Source: Orrella marina
GTDB lineage: Bacteria > Pseudomonadota > Gammaproteobacteria > Burkholderiales > Burkholderiaceae_B
DNA: 64,000 nucleotides
Assembly: GCF_003058465.1 (NCBI RefSeq)
Contig: NZ_CP028901.1
Coordinates: 744,001 to 808,000 of the forward strand
Reading direction: 5' to 3'
The position numbers and the translations under genes are program-made. Within the stretch, counting starts at the first letter, position 1. Every line of letters starts with the position of its first letter. The notes below the pieces were generated by a model, which worked only from the letters and a program-made list of their open reading frames with translations, was not told the origin of the DNA and made no database searches. Below, one piece after another: positions 9,484-16,811 of this stretch.

Positions 9484-10107
9484 ATGCAAGCGCAACATCA
9501 AGCCCAAGTTCAAGCGCAACCCGCGAGTGATAGCGACGTGATCAGAGTGCTGACATCCAGACGTTCCGTGAAGTCTGTTGTGGCGCCGGGGCCTTCTCGT
9601 GATCAGATCGAGCTTGCGCTCGAAGCCGCCGTCAGAGCACCTGATCATGCCGCACTTCGGGTGTGGCGATTTGCCATGATCGAGCAACCCGATATCGTTG
9701 AGTTAGGTGAGCGCGCGATTGAGGCTGTTGCGAAAGCAGGTAGACCTATGGCCCCGGAAAAGCAGGTCAAGACCCGCGAATGGCTCAAAGGTGTGCCTTT
9801 GCTGGTTGCCATGGCGTATCAGATTCACCACGACAATCCCAAGGTGCCTGAGCTTGAGCAGACACTTTCCATGGGGGCAGCAGTCATGAATTTTCAGAAT
9901 GCCATGCATGCCATGGGGTATGCCTCATTCTGGAGCACGGGGCTCGGTACCTTCACCGAAGAGGTACCAACCATGCTGGGCTTTGATACGCTTGACTACA
10001 GATTTGTGGGATTTCTGGCCGTTGGGACTCCCGCTTTTACCCCGACCCCAGCAACACGCACTCCTGGCAAGTCAATCTTGACGCGATGGACGGCTCCGAA
10101 AGCGTAA
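9484..10107 (+). CDS. Nitroreductase family protein (YdjA-like, FMN-dependent)
   Basis: A 207-residue protein with the nitroreductase fold. The N-terminal RRSVKSVVAPGPSRDQIELALEAAVRAPDHA is the FMN-contacting R-R-S and A-P-D-H-A region. Next come AMGYASFWSTGLGTF and near the C-terminus GFLAVGTP, both typical of the small YdjA subgroup. Family role: NAD(P)H-dependent reduction of nitro or quinone substrates in the cytoplasm; the physiological substrate is generally unknown. The N-terminus is a three-copy 12-bp repeat (9487-9522) giving Gln-Ala-Gln units, absent from the core fold. The 3' end overlaps the convergent glycosyltransferase gene by 36 bp. Confidence 0.88.
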   Translation: MQAQHQAQVQAQPASDSDVIRVLTSRRSVKSVVAPGPSRDQIELALEAAVRAPDHAALRVWRFAMIEQPDIVELGERAIEAVAKAGRPMAPEKQVKTREWLKGVPLLVAMAYQIHHDNPKVPELEQTLSMGAAVMNFQNAMHAMGYASFWSTGLGTFTEEVPTMLGFDTLDYRFVGFLAVGTPAFTPTPATRTPGKSILTRWTAPKA

Positions 10108-11196
10108 TCGGGCTGGTGTCCACCTGAAGTGGCTCAAGCGCGCATAAATATGCGCGTACACCAGCGCCGCGAACAGTAGACCGGCAATACAGGCGATTGT
10201 GCTGCTCATAAAAAGGATGGACAGCAGTGCCGGCAAACATGCAAAAGCCCACATGAAAGGTGAGACGGCGGCATTGCGTAGTGCCTGGTTCTGTGTTTTA
10301 AAGAAACGTGGGATCACGCGGCGATATACCAGGCTGTGCAGGTGCGTGCGGTCAGGCTGATCGATTGCCAGGCCACGCATCGCGCGTCTGCCCATCGAGA
10401 AAACAGCCTCCAGAATCGGGTAGGCACAGGCTAGCAGCGGAGCCCATGGGCTGATGTGTTCAGGGTGCCTGGCTGACAGCATGACCGCCATCCAGGCAAC
10501 CATGAAGCCCAGTGCATAGGCTCCGCCATCGCCAAGGAACAGCCGTCCAAAGGGAAAATTCACCACAAAAAAACCAAGCGTAGCCGCGCCTATGATCAGA
10601 ATGAGCATCAGGACTTCTTCATCATTAACCTGCCATGCCATCACCCCCATGGCACCGAGACAGACCAGAACAGTTCCAGAGGCCAGTCCGTTGAAACCGT
10701 CAATCATGTTGATTGCGTTGGCAACCCCTCCGATTGCGAACGCGGTAAATAAAACAGCTACAAGGGTATAGGACAAAAGTATATCGACGCCGGGTACATC
10801 GACACGGAACAGGGCGTAGCCGGTTAGATACCAGGCGACGACACCGCTGAACATGGTCGCGAGCAGCCGCTCTTTGGTTCCGACCCGCTTGGTGAGGTCT
10901 TCTGCCAGTCCAAACAGCAGGGCCGGGCCTGACGCAATCAATAATTCCCACACTGTTAGTTGGTATTGTGAGTAAATGTTCGTCAAAATCAGCGCAGCCG
11001 CGAGATATCCAAAGAAAATACCCAGCCCGCCTACTCGAGGTGTAGCGCCGTGATGAACTTTCTGGATACCTGTTGCATGGTCAGCTGTCAGCGATCCATG
11101 CCAGCGGTGAGTTACCACAACAAGCAAAGCGACTAGAAGCGATACTCCTGCGGTAGCCGGTAATACCATTTGGATGGAGTTCGTTAACGAGACCAT
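10072..11196 (-). CDS. WecA/WbpL-like undecaprenyl-phosphate N-acetylhexosamine-1-phosphate transferase (glycosyltransferase family 4)
   Basis: A 374-residue polytopic protein of the MraY/WecA superfamily with about ten hydrophobic segments. Diagnostic sites are VHHGATPRVGGLGIF, the Mg-binding NAINMIDGFNGLASG, RLFLGDGGAYALGF, and the His-rich loop PDRTHLHSLVYRR. Family role: transfer of HexNAc-1-phosphate to undecaprenyl phosphate at the inner membrane to start O-antigen or related glycans. It is the second possible initiator in the window besides the transferase at 2909-3517. The start at 11196 has no clear Shine-Dalgarno. The leader contains a 9-bp hairpin and an upstream palindrome, listed separately. 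The C-terminus overlaps the convergent nitroreductase gene. Confidence 0.9.
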   Translation of the reverse strand: MVSLTNSIQMVLPATAGVSLLVALLVVVTHRWHGSLTADHATGIQKVHHGATPRVGGLGIFFGYLAAALILTNIYSQYQLTVWELLIASGPALLFGLAEDLTKRVGTKERLLATMFSGVVAWYLTGYALFRVDVPGVDILLSYTLVAVLFTAFAIGGVANAINMIDGFNGLASGTVLVCLGAMGVMAWQVNDEEVLMLILIIGAATLGFFVVNFPFGRLFLGDGGAYALGFMVAWMAVMLSARHPEHISPWAPLLACAYPILEAVFSMGRRAMRGLAIDQPDRTHLHSLVYRRVIPRFFKTQNQALRNAAVSPFMWAFACLPALLSILFMSSTIACIAGLLFAALVYAHIYARLSHFRWTPARLRFRSRPSRQD

Positions 11197-11215
11197 GGAT
11201 GATGTTTCTGGATAA

Positions 11216-11239
11216 GCACTATCCTCAGATGGATAGTGC
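11216..11239 (-). promoter_or_regulatory. Hairpin in the leader of the WecA-like gene
   Basis: A perfect 9-bp inverted repeat, GCACTATCC / GGATAGTGC, with a 6-base loop. It sits 20 bp upstream of the minus-strand start codon at 11196. In the mRNA it would fold just before the start codon, which could modulate initiation; a protein-binding site is an alternative. Confidence 0.4.
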
Positions 11240-11312
11240 CTTGATTAAAGTGTATTCAGCCCGGGAGTGAGGTACGGCACTCTGCTTTGAATTATTTGTT
11301 ACTAATTTAAAA

Positions 11313-11328
11313 TACCATGATAATGGTA
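11313..11328. promoter_or_regulatory. Palindromic operator-like site upstream of the WecA-like gene
   Basis: A perfect inverted repeat, TACCAT-GATA-ATGGTA, in an AT-rich segment about 120 bp upstream of the start at 11196, where the promoter should lie. The 11240-11600 gap otherwise shows no gene. The binding protein is unknown. Confidence 0.4.
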
Positions 11329-11602
11329 AGAATAAGTTAGCGCACCGGACTTGCTTCTGTAACAATGGCGTTCGTAGCCGGTCACCTTACTCGGTTCGAG
11401 CCCTGAGGCGTTCATGCAAGAATTGGATCACTTCAAACTGACATCACGATGACACAAACGGCGAATTGCTCAGCCGCCCGTCTTTGCGGAAACTGGTGCC
11501 TGGACCGGGTAGCATGACATGTAAGGAGATATTTAATTCGACAGAGTGTAGATCTTAAATTGAGAAATCACTATGGCAGTTCCGTGGGAGCATAGTAACA
11601 AT

Positions 11603-12239
11603 CCCCCGGCAAAGCCGGGGGCCTTCATTTGTGAGCCGCTCAAAGCGGCTATCCGGAGACGCTAACGCGGCTCCGTGTCTTGTGCCACCGTTCGGTGGCC
11701 AGATTCAGAGCAGATTCAATTGCTCCAATCGAGAGTCCTCTTTTTCCTGGTCCTGGATGTAACGCCGAATGACCTCTTCGTCACGCCCAACCGTCGAAAC
11801 AAAATACCCTCTGGCCCAAAAGTGCTGCCCGACAAAGTTTCGCCTCCTCTCTCCATACACCCGGGCAATGTGAATCGCACTTTTGCCCTTTATGTACCCA
11901 ACCACCTGAGAGACCGCGTACTTTGGCGGAATTGCGATCAGCATGTGTACATGATCTGGCATCAGGTGACCCTCCAGAATCTCGCTCTCCCTACGACGGG
12001 CTAACTGCCTGAACACCTCACCCAGGTGCTTTCTCAAACTGACATACAACGTCTTTCTTCGACACTTGGGAATAAACACCACATGGTATTTGCACTCCCA
12101 ACGGCTATGGCTTAGGCTTTCATACTCGTCCATCGTGAAACTCCTTTTCTCGAGTGTGCTTGGCGGCTCACTCGGATAGTTTCATCGATGGACTCCCCTA
12201 AATGTCAAACTTCTACTGCCACCCCGGCATAGCCGGGGG
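11603..12239 (-). mobile_element. IS200-type insertion sequence (single tnpA)
   Basis: A Y1 transposase gene is flanked by GC-rich hairpins: CCCCCGGC-AAA-GCCGGGGG at 11603-11621 (right end relative to the minus-strand gene) and CCCCGGC-ATA-GCCGGGG at 12222-12238 (left end). Total size of roughly 0.65-0.7 kb fits the IS200 group, which has subterminal hairpins and no terminal inverted repeats or target duplications. Exact cleavage boundaries cannot be set by eye, so the coordinates are the hairpin limits. Confidence 0.7.
11705..12133 (-). CDS. IS200-family Y1 (HUH) transposase TnpA
   Basis: A 142-residue protein with the conserved N-terminal strand WECKYHVVFIPKCRRK, the metal-binding HUH motif (His61-Val-His63 in PDHVHMLI) and the nucleophile Tyr125 in IRRYIQDQE. 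Family role: dimeric single-strand DNA transposase acting on hairpin ends by peel-and-paste. The ATG at 12133 is preceded by AAGGAG. All catalytic residues are present, so it is probably functional. Confidence 0.92.
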   Translation of the reverse strand: MDEYESLSHSRWECKYHVVFIPKCRRKTLYVSLRKHLGEVFRQLARRRESEILEGHLMPDHVHMLIAIPPKYAVSQVVGYIKGKSAIHIARVYGERRRNFVGQHFWARGYFVSTVGRDEEVIRRYIQDQEKEDSRLEQLNLL

Positions 12240-12400
12240 ATTTCCCATGTTTGTTTAACAAAGGTAGTTTTGGGGAGATTCGAGATGACAGCGGGGTTTC
12301 AGGTGCGTGACAGAAACAGGCTCTCCAAGCTCGTGATGTTGAACACCCGCCGCCTGGCGATGAGTCAATACGATCATGTATCGGACTCGCGCACGAAGAA

Positions 12401-12447
12401 ACCGCTGTCACAACGCTGTCAACGCTGTCAACGCTGTCAACGCTGGC
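12401..12447 (+). repeat. 9-bp tandem repeat (AACGCTGTC, four copies plus a degenerate one)
   Basis: Units AACGCTGTC at 12412, 12421 and 12430, a variant AACGCTGGC at 12439, and a degenerate ACCGCTGTC at 12401. A slippage-type microsatellite in non-coding DNA. Confidence 0.9.
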
Positions 12448-12769
12448 AACGCCTGGGTGGTGCCAGCATGATCGTGCAGCGGGATAGCTATAGCGCCTTT
12501 CTGGCAAAACACGCCACGCAAGACGGGCATAGTCCGTCCCGGCTTCGGCTCGAAGAGGGCTGGGCGGTTGTGCAACCGCTACCAGAACGGGCGGGACTGT
12601 GCCAGCTTCACGAATCGACAAGGGGGTTGCCTTTGCGGCAATCCCACGGTGGCTATTGCGTCAGAGCCGATCGCGCCGCGGCAAAGAAGGTTTGTGCAAG
12701 GTCCTGGCCGGGATGCTGTGCGTCGCCAGACGGAGAGCCCGGATACCCCTCGCACGCACGCCTTCAGAA

Positions 12770-12800
12770 CCCCCAGGCTTTAGCCATGGGGTGGTTCAGG
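12770..12800 (+). repeat. Solo IS200/IS605-like end hairpin, copy 2
   Basis: Hairpin arms CCCCAGGCT / AGCCATGGGG followed by GTGGTTCAG. 28 of 30 bases match the copy at 9281-9310 in the same orientation. No tnpA or tnpB gene is attached, so it is probably a relic or a mobilisable minimal end. Confidence 0.5.
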
Positions 12801-12916
12801 TCCCTTGAACAGTACTCAGAGCGCAAGGGTTTGATCATCTCATCCAATAATTCTACGTGCGAAGTCAGGTCATACCCTCTGAGATCTCAAGCCAGCACTG
12901 ACCCGTAAATTTGTTC

Positions 12917-14143
12917 TTACTCTTTTTCTGGATTGCGTTCGGGCCAGACACGGATGGCACCTGTTTGGGCATCAAAGATCTCGTCGTTGTGCTCGCCGTG
13001 CGCGGGAGCCAGCTTATCAATACTCGAGGGTGTCCTTGAAAACCTCGCCGGTGGTCGAGTCATGGTGATCGACCCTTCAGTCGGGTGGTTCCGGGTTTCG
13101 AACATGCCTGTGGCAACGAGGTGAGGATCTGTGAGTAAATCCTCGAGTCTGTTTACTGGTGTGGCTGGTATATCGGCCTTTTCGAGAAGCGCCATCCACT
13201 GGTCGGTGGTCTTGTGTGCAGTGATGTCCTCCAGCATTGCGTAGAGTTCTCCGATATGTTTGGCGCGCTCGGATGGTGTGGAGAATCTGGGTGACTCAAG
13301 CACTTGTGGACATCCGGCAATCTCGAAGAACCTTTGCCACTGTTGCGAGGTATAAGGCAGCAGGCCAATGTATCCGTCTTGCGTTCGGAACGGTTTGCGG
13401 TGCGGAGACAGGGCTCGCGCATACCCCATGTCGTCTGGCTGGCCGCCAAACGTAGCACCAGCCATGTGCTCCATCAGATTGAAGCTCACCATGGTTTCGA
13501 ACATCGGTACTTCGATCGACTGTCCGATACCAGACTGGCTCCGTTCGTACAGGGCCGCAAGAATGGCGTTGACAGCTGACAAGCCTGTCACTTTGTCGGC
13601 CAGGATCGAGGTCACGTAGACGGGTGGGGAGCCGTTACCGCGTCCCTGCAAATCAGCCATACCGCTGATTGCCTGGATGATGTCATCGAATGCAGGTCTG
13701 CCCGCGTAGGGGCCTTGTTCGGAGAACCCGTAGACGCCGCAATACACCAGTCGAGGGTTGATTTCACAAAGAGATGGATAGTCCAGTCCGAGCGAGCGCA
13801 TGGCTTGCGCACGCAGGTTGTACACCAGGATGTCGGCTCGTCTGGCTAGATCCTTGACGACTTGCAAGTCCCGGGGCTGTTTCAGGTTCAGGATGATGCT
13901 TCGTTTGTTTCGATTAAGCTGAACAAAGGGTGCACCCATCCCGTGGTGTTTGCTAGGTGTTGCATAGCGAAATACATCGCCATCCGGGGATTCGATCTTG
14001 ATGACATCGGCCCCATAGTCACCCAGGGTCTGTGTGCAATATGGACCCATGCCCACAGCCGTCATGTCGACGACCCGGATACCTGTCAGTGGCCCTGTCA
14101 CTTGATCGGCGGGTTGATCACTGTCCTGACCAGACTGATTCAT
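12917..14143 (-). CDS. Class III (CaiB/BaiF) acyl-CoA transferase
   Basis: About 408 residues of the formyl-CoA/carnitine CoA-transferase fold. It opens with LTGIRVVDMTAVGMGPYCTQTLGDYGADVIKIE and the ARG-loop-like NRNKRSIILNL, and the expected catalytic Asp is about residue 183 in SILADKVTG. A C-terminal GEHNDEIF is typical. Family role: reversible CoA transfer between carboxylic acids in the cytoplasm. I prefer ATG 14143 over 14164 because AAGAGG precedes it at normal spacing. It lies about 80 bp downstream of a CitE-like lyase on the same strand. That pairing is common where a dicarboxylic or hydroxy acid is activated and then cleaved. Substrate not determinable. Confidence 0.88.
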   Translation of the reverse strand: MNQSGQDSDQPADQVTGPLTGIRVVDMTAVGMGPYCTQTLGDYGADVIKIESPDGDVFRYATPSKHHGMGAPFVQLNRNKRSIILNLKQPRDLQVVKDLARRADILVYNLRAQAMRSLGLDYPSLCEINPRLVYCGVYGFSEQGPYAGRPAFDDIIQAISGMADLQGRGNGSPPVYVTSILADKVTGLSAVNAILAALYERSQSGIGQSIEVPMFETMVSFNLMEHMAGATFGGQPDDMGYARALSPHRKPFRTQDGYIGLLPYTSQQWQRFFEIAGCPQVLESPRFSTPSERAKHIGELYAMLEDITAHKTTDQWMALLEKADIPATPVNRLEDLLTDPHLVATGMFETRNHPTEGSITMTRPPARFSRTPSSIDKLAPAHGEHNDEIFDAQTGAIRVWPERNPEKE

Positions 14144-14226
14144 CCTGACACCTCTTGTTGTCATGGCGACCTATGCTCGATTTGCACGCACACGTCAGCC
14201 TGTCTTTTGCCGAACTCTCCCGGACC

Positions 14227-15132
14227 CTACTGAACCTGGCTCGCGAACTGGCCTGCTGCCAGTATCTTGCGTGCAAGCCTCAGGTGTGGGGTATCCAGCA
14301 TCTTGCCGTCCAGCGTGGCGACACCGACAGTTGTGCTGGCTTCAAACGCGGCCACGACTTTCGCGGCCCAGTCACGCGTTTTCTGATCAGGGGTCATGGC
14401 CTGGTTGATGATCGCGACCTGTCCCGGATGGATGGCCGCTTTGGCACTGAAGCCATCCCGGTAGGCCCGTTGAGTTTCGCGGCGCAGTCCGTCCAGGTTG
14501 TGGATGTCGGTTGGAACGGTGTCAATCGCGATCACCCCGGCGGCGGAGGCGGCCAGCAGGCAGCGGGTGCGCGCATACTCAAATATCGGTGTCCAGGTCT
14601 CGCCGTCGTCTTCTTTGTTGGTGAGCGCCCCGGTGTCGCCTGACAGGTCTTCTGCACCCCACATGAGCGCTTCAAGCCGGTCGCTGGCTTCGCGATATGT
14701 GTTCAACCCTGCAAGCGAATCAGCAGTCTCGGTGGCAATCGCAATGATCCGCGTGTGGTGGGCTGACTCGGGCCCTTGCTGGGCTTCGTAGGCATCCAGG
14801 TAGTGAGCCAGCCGGTTCACGTCCTGGGCACCTCTGGATTTTGGTAGCACGATGCCGTCTGGGTGGCATGGCATCACCGCGACCAGATCCTGCAAGGTCA
14901 GTCCCGTATCAAGTGCATTGACCCGCACATAGAGCTGAGTCCGGTTCTGCTGCTGGCGCAGTTGCCTGACGGTGTCGCTGGTCAGGAACTTGACGAGCTC
15001 TTCACGTCCTGCTGGCTTTCTTGAGAGCGACACCGAATCTTCCAGATCAAAGATCAGGACATCGGATCCGCTTTGCAGAGATTTGGCAAGTTTTCTGTCG
15101 CTATCGGCAGGTACAAACAGGAGTGAACGCAT
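14227..15132 (-). CDS. HpcH/HpaI-type CoA ester lyase (CitE-like; citramalyl/malyl-CoA lyase family)
   Basis: About 301 residues. MRSLLFVPADSDRKLAKS is the classic N-terminus, followed by DVLIFDLEDSVS (metal-binding acidic motif), LYVRVNALDT (substrate Arg), IIAIATETADS (Glu ligand), ALMWGAEDLSGD (Glu-Asp ligand) and KAAIHPGQV near the C-terminus. Family role: Mg-dependent aldol cleavage of a beta-hydroxyacyl-CoA such as malyl-CoA or citramalyl-CoA. The open frame extends to 15231, but ATG 15132 has a good GGAGAG site and the canonical N-terminus. It is co-directional with the CoA-transferase downstream and divergent from exonuclease III. Confidence 0.9.
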   Translation of the reverse strand: MRSLLFVPADSDRKLAKSLQSGSDVLIFDLEDSVSLSRKPAGREELVKFLTSDTVRQLRQQQNRTQLYVRVNALDTGLTLQDLVAVMPCHPDGIVLPKSRGAQDVNRLAHYLDAYEAQQGPESAHHTRIIAIATETADSLAGLNTYREASDRLEALMWGAEDLSGDTGALTNKEDDGETWTPIFEYARTRCLLAASAAGVIAIDTVPTDIHNLDGLRRETQRAYRDGFSAKAAIHPGQVAIINQAMTPDQKTRDWAAKVVAAFEASTTVGVATLDGKMLDTPHLRLARKILAAGQFASQVQ

Positions 15133-15284
15133 CAAGGCTCTCCATGAAGAGGGGAGGGATGGAATGAAAAATGATGTGAATTTCAATGTGTCAACTGTAC
15201 CTGCTGGAATGACTGTGTCCAAGTCCGGCACAGGGCCGCAGAAGCAGGCTGGATATCCCGCTACGCGTCAGGCGACTCTCGTGG

Positions 15285-15290
15285 GATAAT
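15285..15290 (+). promoter_or_regulatory. Possible -10 box of exonuclease III gene
   Basis: GATAAT lies 8 bp before the start codon at 15298, and no Shine-Dalgarno is visible. If used, transcription would start at or next to the ATG, giving a leaderless mRNA. The -35 region 17 bp upstream is weak, so this is tentative. Confidence 0.3.
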
Positions 15291-15297
15291 AGCGGCC

Positions 15298-16080
15298 ATG
15301 AAAATCGCAACCTGGAACGTCAACTCCCTCAAAGTCCGCCTGCCACAGGTCCTGGACTGGCTTGCCACACAGAAAGTGGATTTTTTGTGCCTGCAAGAGC
15401 TCAAGCTCGATCAGGACAGGTTTCCGCTCGCACAGATCGAGGCCGCTGGTTACAAGGCAGTCTGGGCTGGCCAGAAAACCTATAACGGGGTGGCCATCCT
15501 GTCGCTCGGCGAGGGGGGAGACGTAGTGCGCAACATTCCAGGTTTTGAGGATCCCCAGCAGAGGGTGATCACAGCGACCTACGGTGTTGGAAGCACAGCG
15601 GTGCGCGTCATCAATGCCTACTGCCCTAACGGCCAGTCGCTCGAGTCGGACAAGTATCAGTACAAACTTGCGTGGTATGACGCCTTTGCTGACTGGCTAA
15701 AAACCGAGATGGAACGCCATCCCAATGTTGTCGTGCTAGGGGATTACAACATCGCACCAACCGATGACGATGTACACAACCCTGAACGCTGGAAGGGGCA
15801 GGTGCTGGTTTCCGAGCCAGAGCGTGCAGCGCTCACGCGACTAATCGATCTGGGTTTGACGGATTCGTTCCGGTTGTTTGATCAGCCTCCCAAGTCGTTT
15901 AGCTGGTGGGATTACCGTTTGAATGGTTATAAACGCAACGCAGGCCTGCGAATTGATCACATTCTTTTATCGGAGCCACTGGCCAAAGCGTGCCGATCCT
16001 GTGTGATCGACAAGGTCCCTCGTGAGAACCCGCAGCCGTCAGACCATGCACCGGTAGTCGCCGAGATAGCCATAGGCTGA
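15298..16080 (+). CDS. xth: Exodeoxyribonuclease III (AP endonuclease)
   Basis: A 260-residue protein of the exonuclease III / endonuclease-exonuclease-phosphatase fold. Motifs in order: ATWNVNSLKVRL, CLQELKLDQD (catalytic Glu), NAYCPNG, LGDYNIAPTDDD (Asp/Asn), SFSWWDYR and near the end RIDHILLSEPL and PSDHAPVVAEI (catalytic Asp-His). Role: base-excision repair cleavage at abasic sites and 3'-to-5' exonuclease activity. Length is standard and all catalytic residues are visible. Divergent from the CoA ester lyase. Confidence 0.95.
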   Translation: MKIATWNVNSLKVRLPQVLDWLATQKVDFLCLQELKLDQDRFPLAQIEAAGYKAVWAGQKTYNGVAILSLGEGGDVVRNIPGFEDPQQRVITATYGVGSTAVRVINAYCPNGQSLESDKYQYKLAWYDAFADWLKTEMERHPNVVVLGDYNIAPTDDDVHNPERWKGQVLVSEPERAALTRLIDLGLTDSFRLFDQPPKSFSWWDYRLNGYKRNAGLRIDHILLSEPLAKACRSCVIDKVPRENPQPSDHAPVVAEIAIG

Positions 16081-16198
16081 TCGATAAAACAGCCTTGCAG
16101 CTTGGGCATGCTGCGAATCCGTACTGCCAGCCGCACATCGCCATGCTCACGGGCGAGTTATGGTGCGGTTCAGTGTCCTTCAGCAGACTTTGGCGCAA

Positions 16199-16510
16199 TC
16201 AGTTGCAATCCAGGCGGATGATCTTGCCGTTTGTGTTTGCGTGAATGTTGAGTCGATCGGTCCGGTAGTCCCGGGTGGTCGGGGTCGTCGGGTAGAGCAG
16301 TCGGGTCCCTTCCTTGAACTGCTTCATGTCAAGTTTGCTGGCGTCTGTGCCGATCAGGTGCTTGTACTGTTTGGCGCCACACGGATCGTCCGTTTCCACC
16401 GTTTTGGGTGCTGATGAGCTCTGGCAGCCAGCTAAAACGGCTGAGACAGCAACAAGTGCCATGGCGGTACTGGCTTTTTTCAGGGAAATACGACCGAAAC
16501 TGTGCGTCAT
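16199..16510 (-). CDS. Lipoprotein of the I78 peptidase-inhibitor family
   Basis: A 103-residue protein with a signal peptide ending in the lipobox VLAGC (Cys about residue 29). The rest matches the short I78 inhibitor domain: a Cys-containing segment followed by HLIGTDASKL, then TTRDYRTDRLNIHANTNGKIIRLDC, with two Cys likely bridged. Family knowledge: small inhibitors of serine peptidases, often envelope-anchored. The ATG at 16510 has an AAGGAGTGA ribosome site. It lies downstream of, and separated by terminator hairpins from, the oligopeptidase A gene. Function is by domain resemblance only. Confidence 0.75.
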   Translation of the reverse strand: MTHSFGRISLKKASTAMALVAVSAVLAGCQSSSAPKTVETDDPCGAKQYKHLIGTDASKLDMKQFKEGTRLLYPTTPTTRDYRTDRLNIHANTNGKIIRLDCN

Positions 16511-16584
16511 TGTTGATCACTCCTTATCCATGACTGGTTGATTCGTCCTGATCAACCGTAACCACAAACCGAATGGTGCTAGTG

Positions 16585-16613
16585 GTACTAATCGTACTCG
16601 TACTAATGGTACT
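16585..16613 (+). repeat. 14-bp direct repeat GTACTAATNGTACT
   Basis: Copies at 16585-16598 and 16600-16613 match in 13 of 14 bases with one base between. Each copy contains two GTACT blocks. They lie about 75-100 bp upstream of the I78 lipoprotein start (minus strand), where an operator would be expected, but a slippage repeat is equally possible. Confidence 0.55.
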
Positions 16614-16669
16614 AAATATTGATGAATGTGTGCCTGGTCATGGTGAGACTGCTCGCGGTCGTGTGCTGT

Positions 16670-16707
16670 CAGAAACAGGCCGCTTCATGTATGGCGGCCT
16701 GTTTCTG
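16670..16707. terminator. Strong 14-bp hairpin, transcription terminator candidate
   Basis: A perfect inverted repeat with arms CAGAAACAGGCCGC and GCGGCCTGTTTCTG and a 10-base loop. It lies between oligopeptidase A (ends 16812, minus) and the I78 gene. There is no long U-run, but the stem itself carries AAAC/GTTT at its base. Confidence 0.6.
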
Positions 16708-16755
16708 AACGAGGGCGCAGAGGCCCGGTACTGGAAAGTGAAGCCTCGTACTGTG

Positions 16756-16785
16756 AAGCCCGAACCAGGTAGTCCGGGCTTTCTC
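16756..16785. terminator. Second hairpin downstream of oligopeptidase A
   Basis: Arms AAGCCCG / CGGGCTT with an 11-12-base loop, followed by TTCTC on the plus strand. It is 27 bp past the prlC stop on the minus strand, so it is the first candidate terminator for that gene. Confidence 0.5.
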
Positions 16786-16811
16786 GACTTCAACTTCATA
16801 CCTCTGCGCTT

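Larger units (their letters stand above)
12240..12916. other. Non-coding IS-debris region
   Basis: No convincing gene. The longest open frame, about 210 codons from 12270, reads through a tandem repeat and an IS-like hairpin and has no recognisable domain. The region holds the 9-bp tandem repeat at 12401-12447 and the solo hairpin at 12770-12800, and ends at the stop of the CoA-transferase gene. It is likely remnant of IS200/IS605-type insertions. Confidence 0.55.

Noticed and set aside
11383..11405. tRNA-like T-loop (GGTTCGAGCCC)
   Set aside because: No matching acceptor, D or anticodon stems and no CCA end around it.
12401..12447. CRISPR-like short repeats
   Set aside because: Units are 9 bp, contiguous without spacers and unique to this locus; no cas genes are present.
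12270..12908. 212-residue open frame in the IS-debris region
   Set aside because: Runs through the 9-bp tandem repeat and an IS hairpin, no domain, unusual composition.
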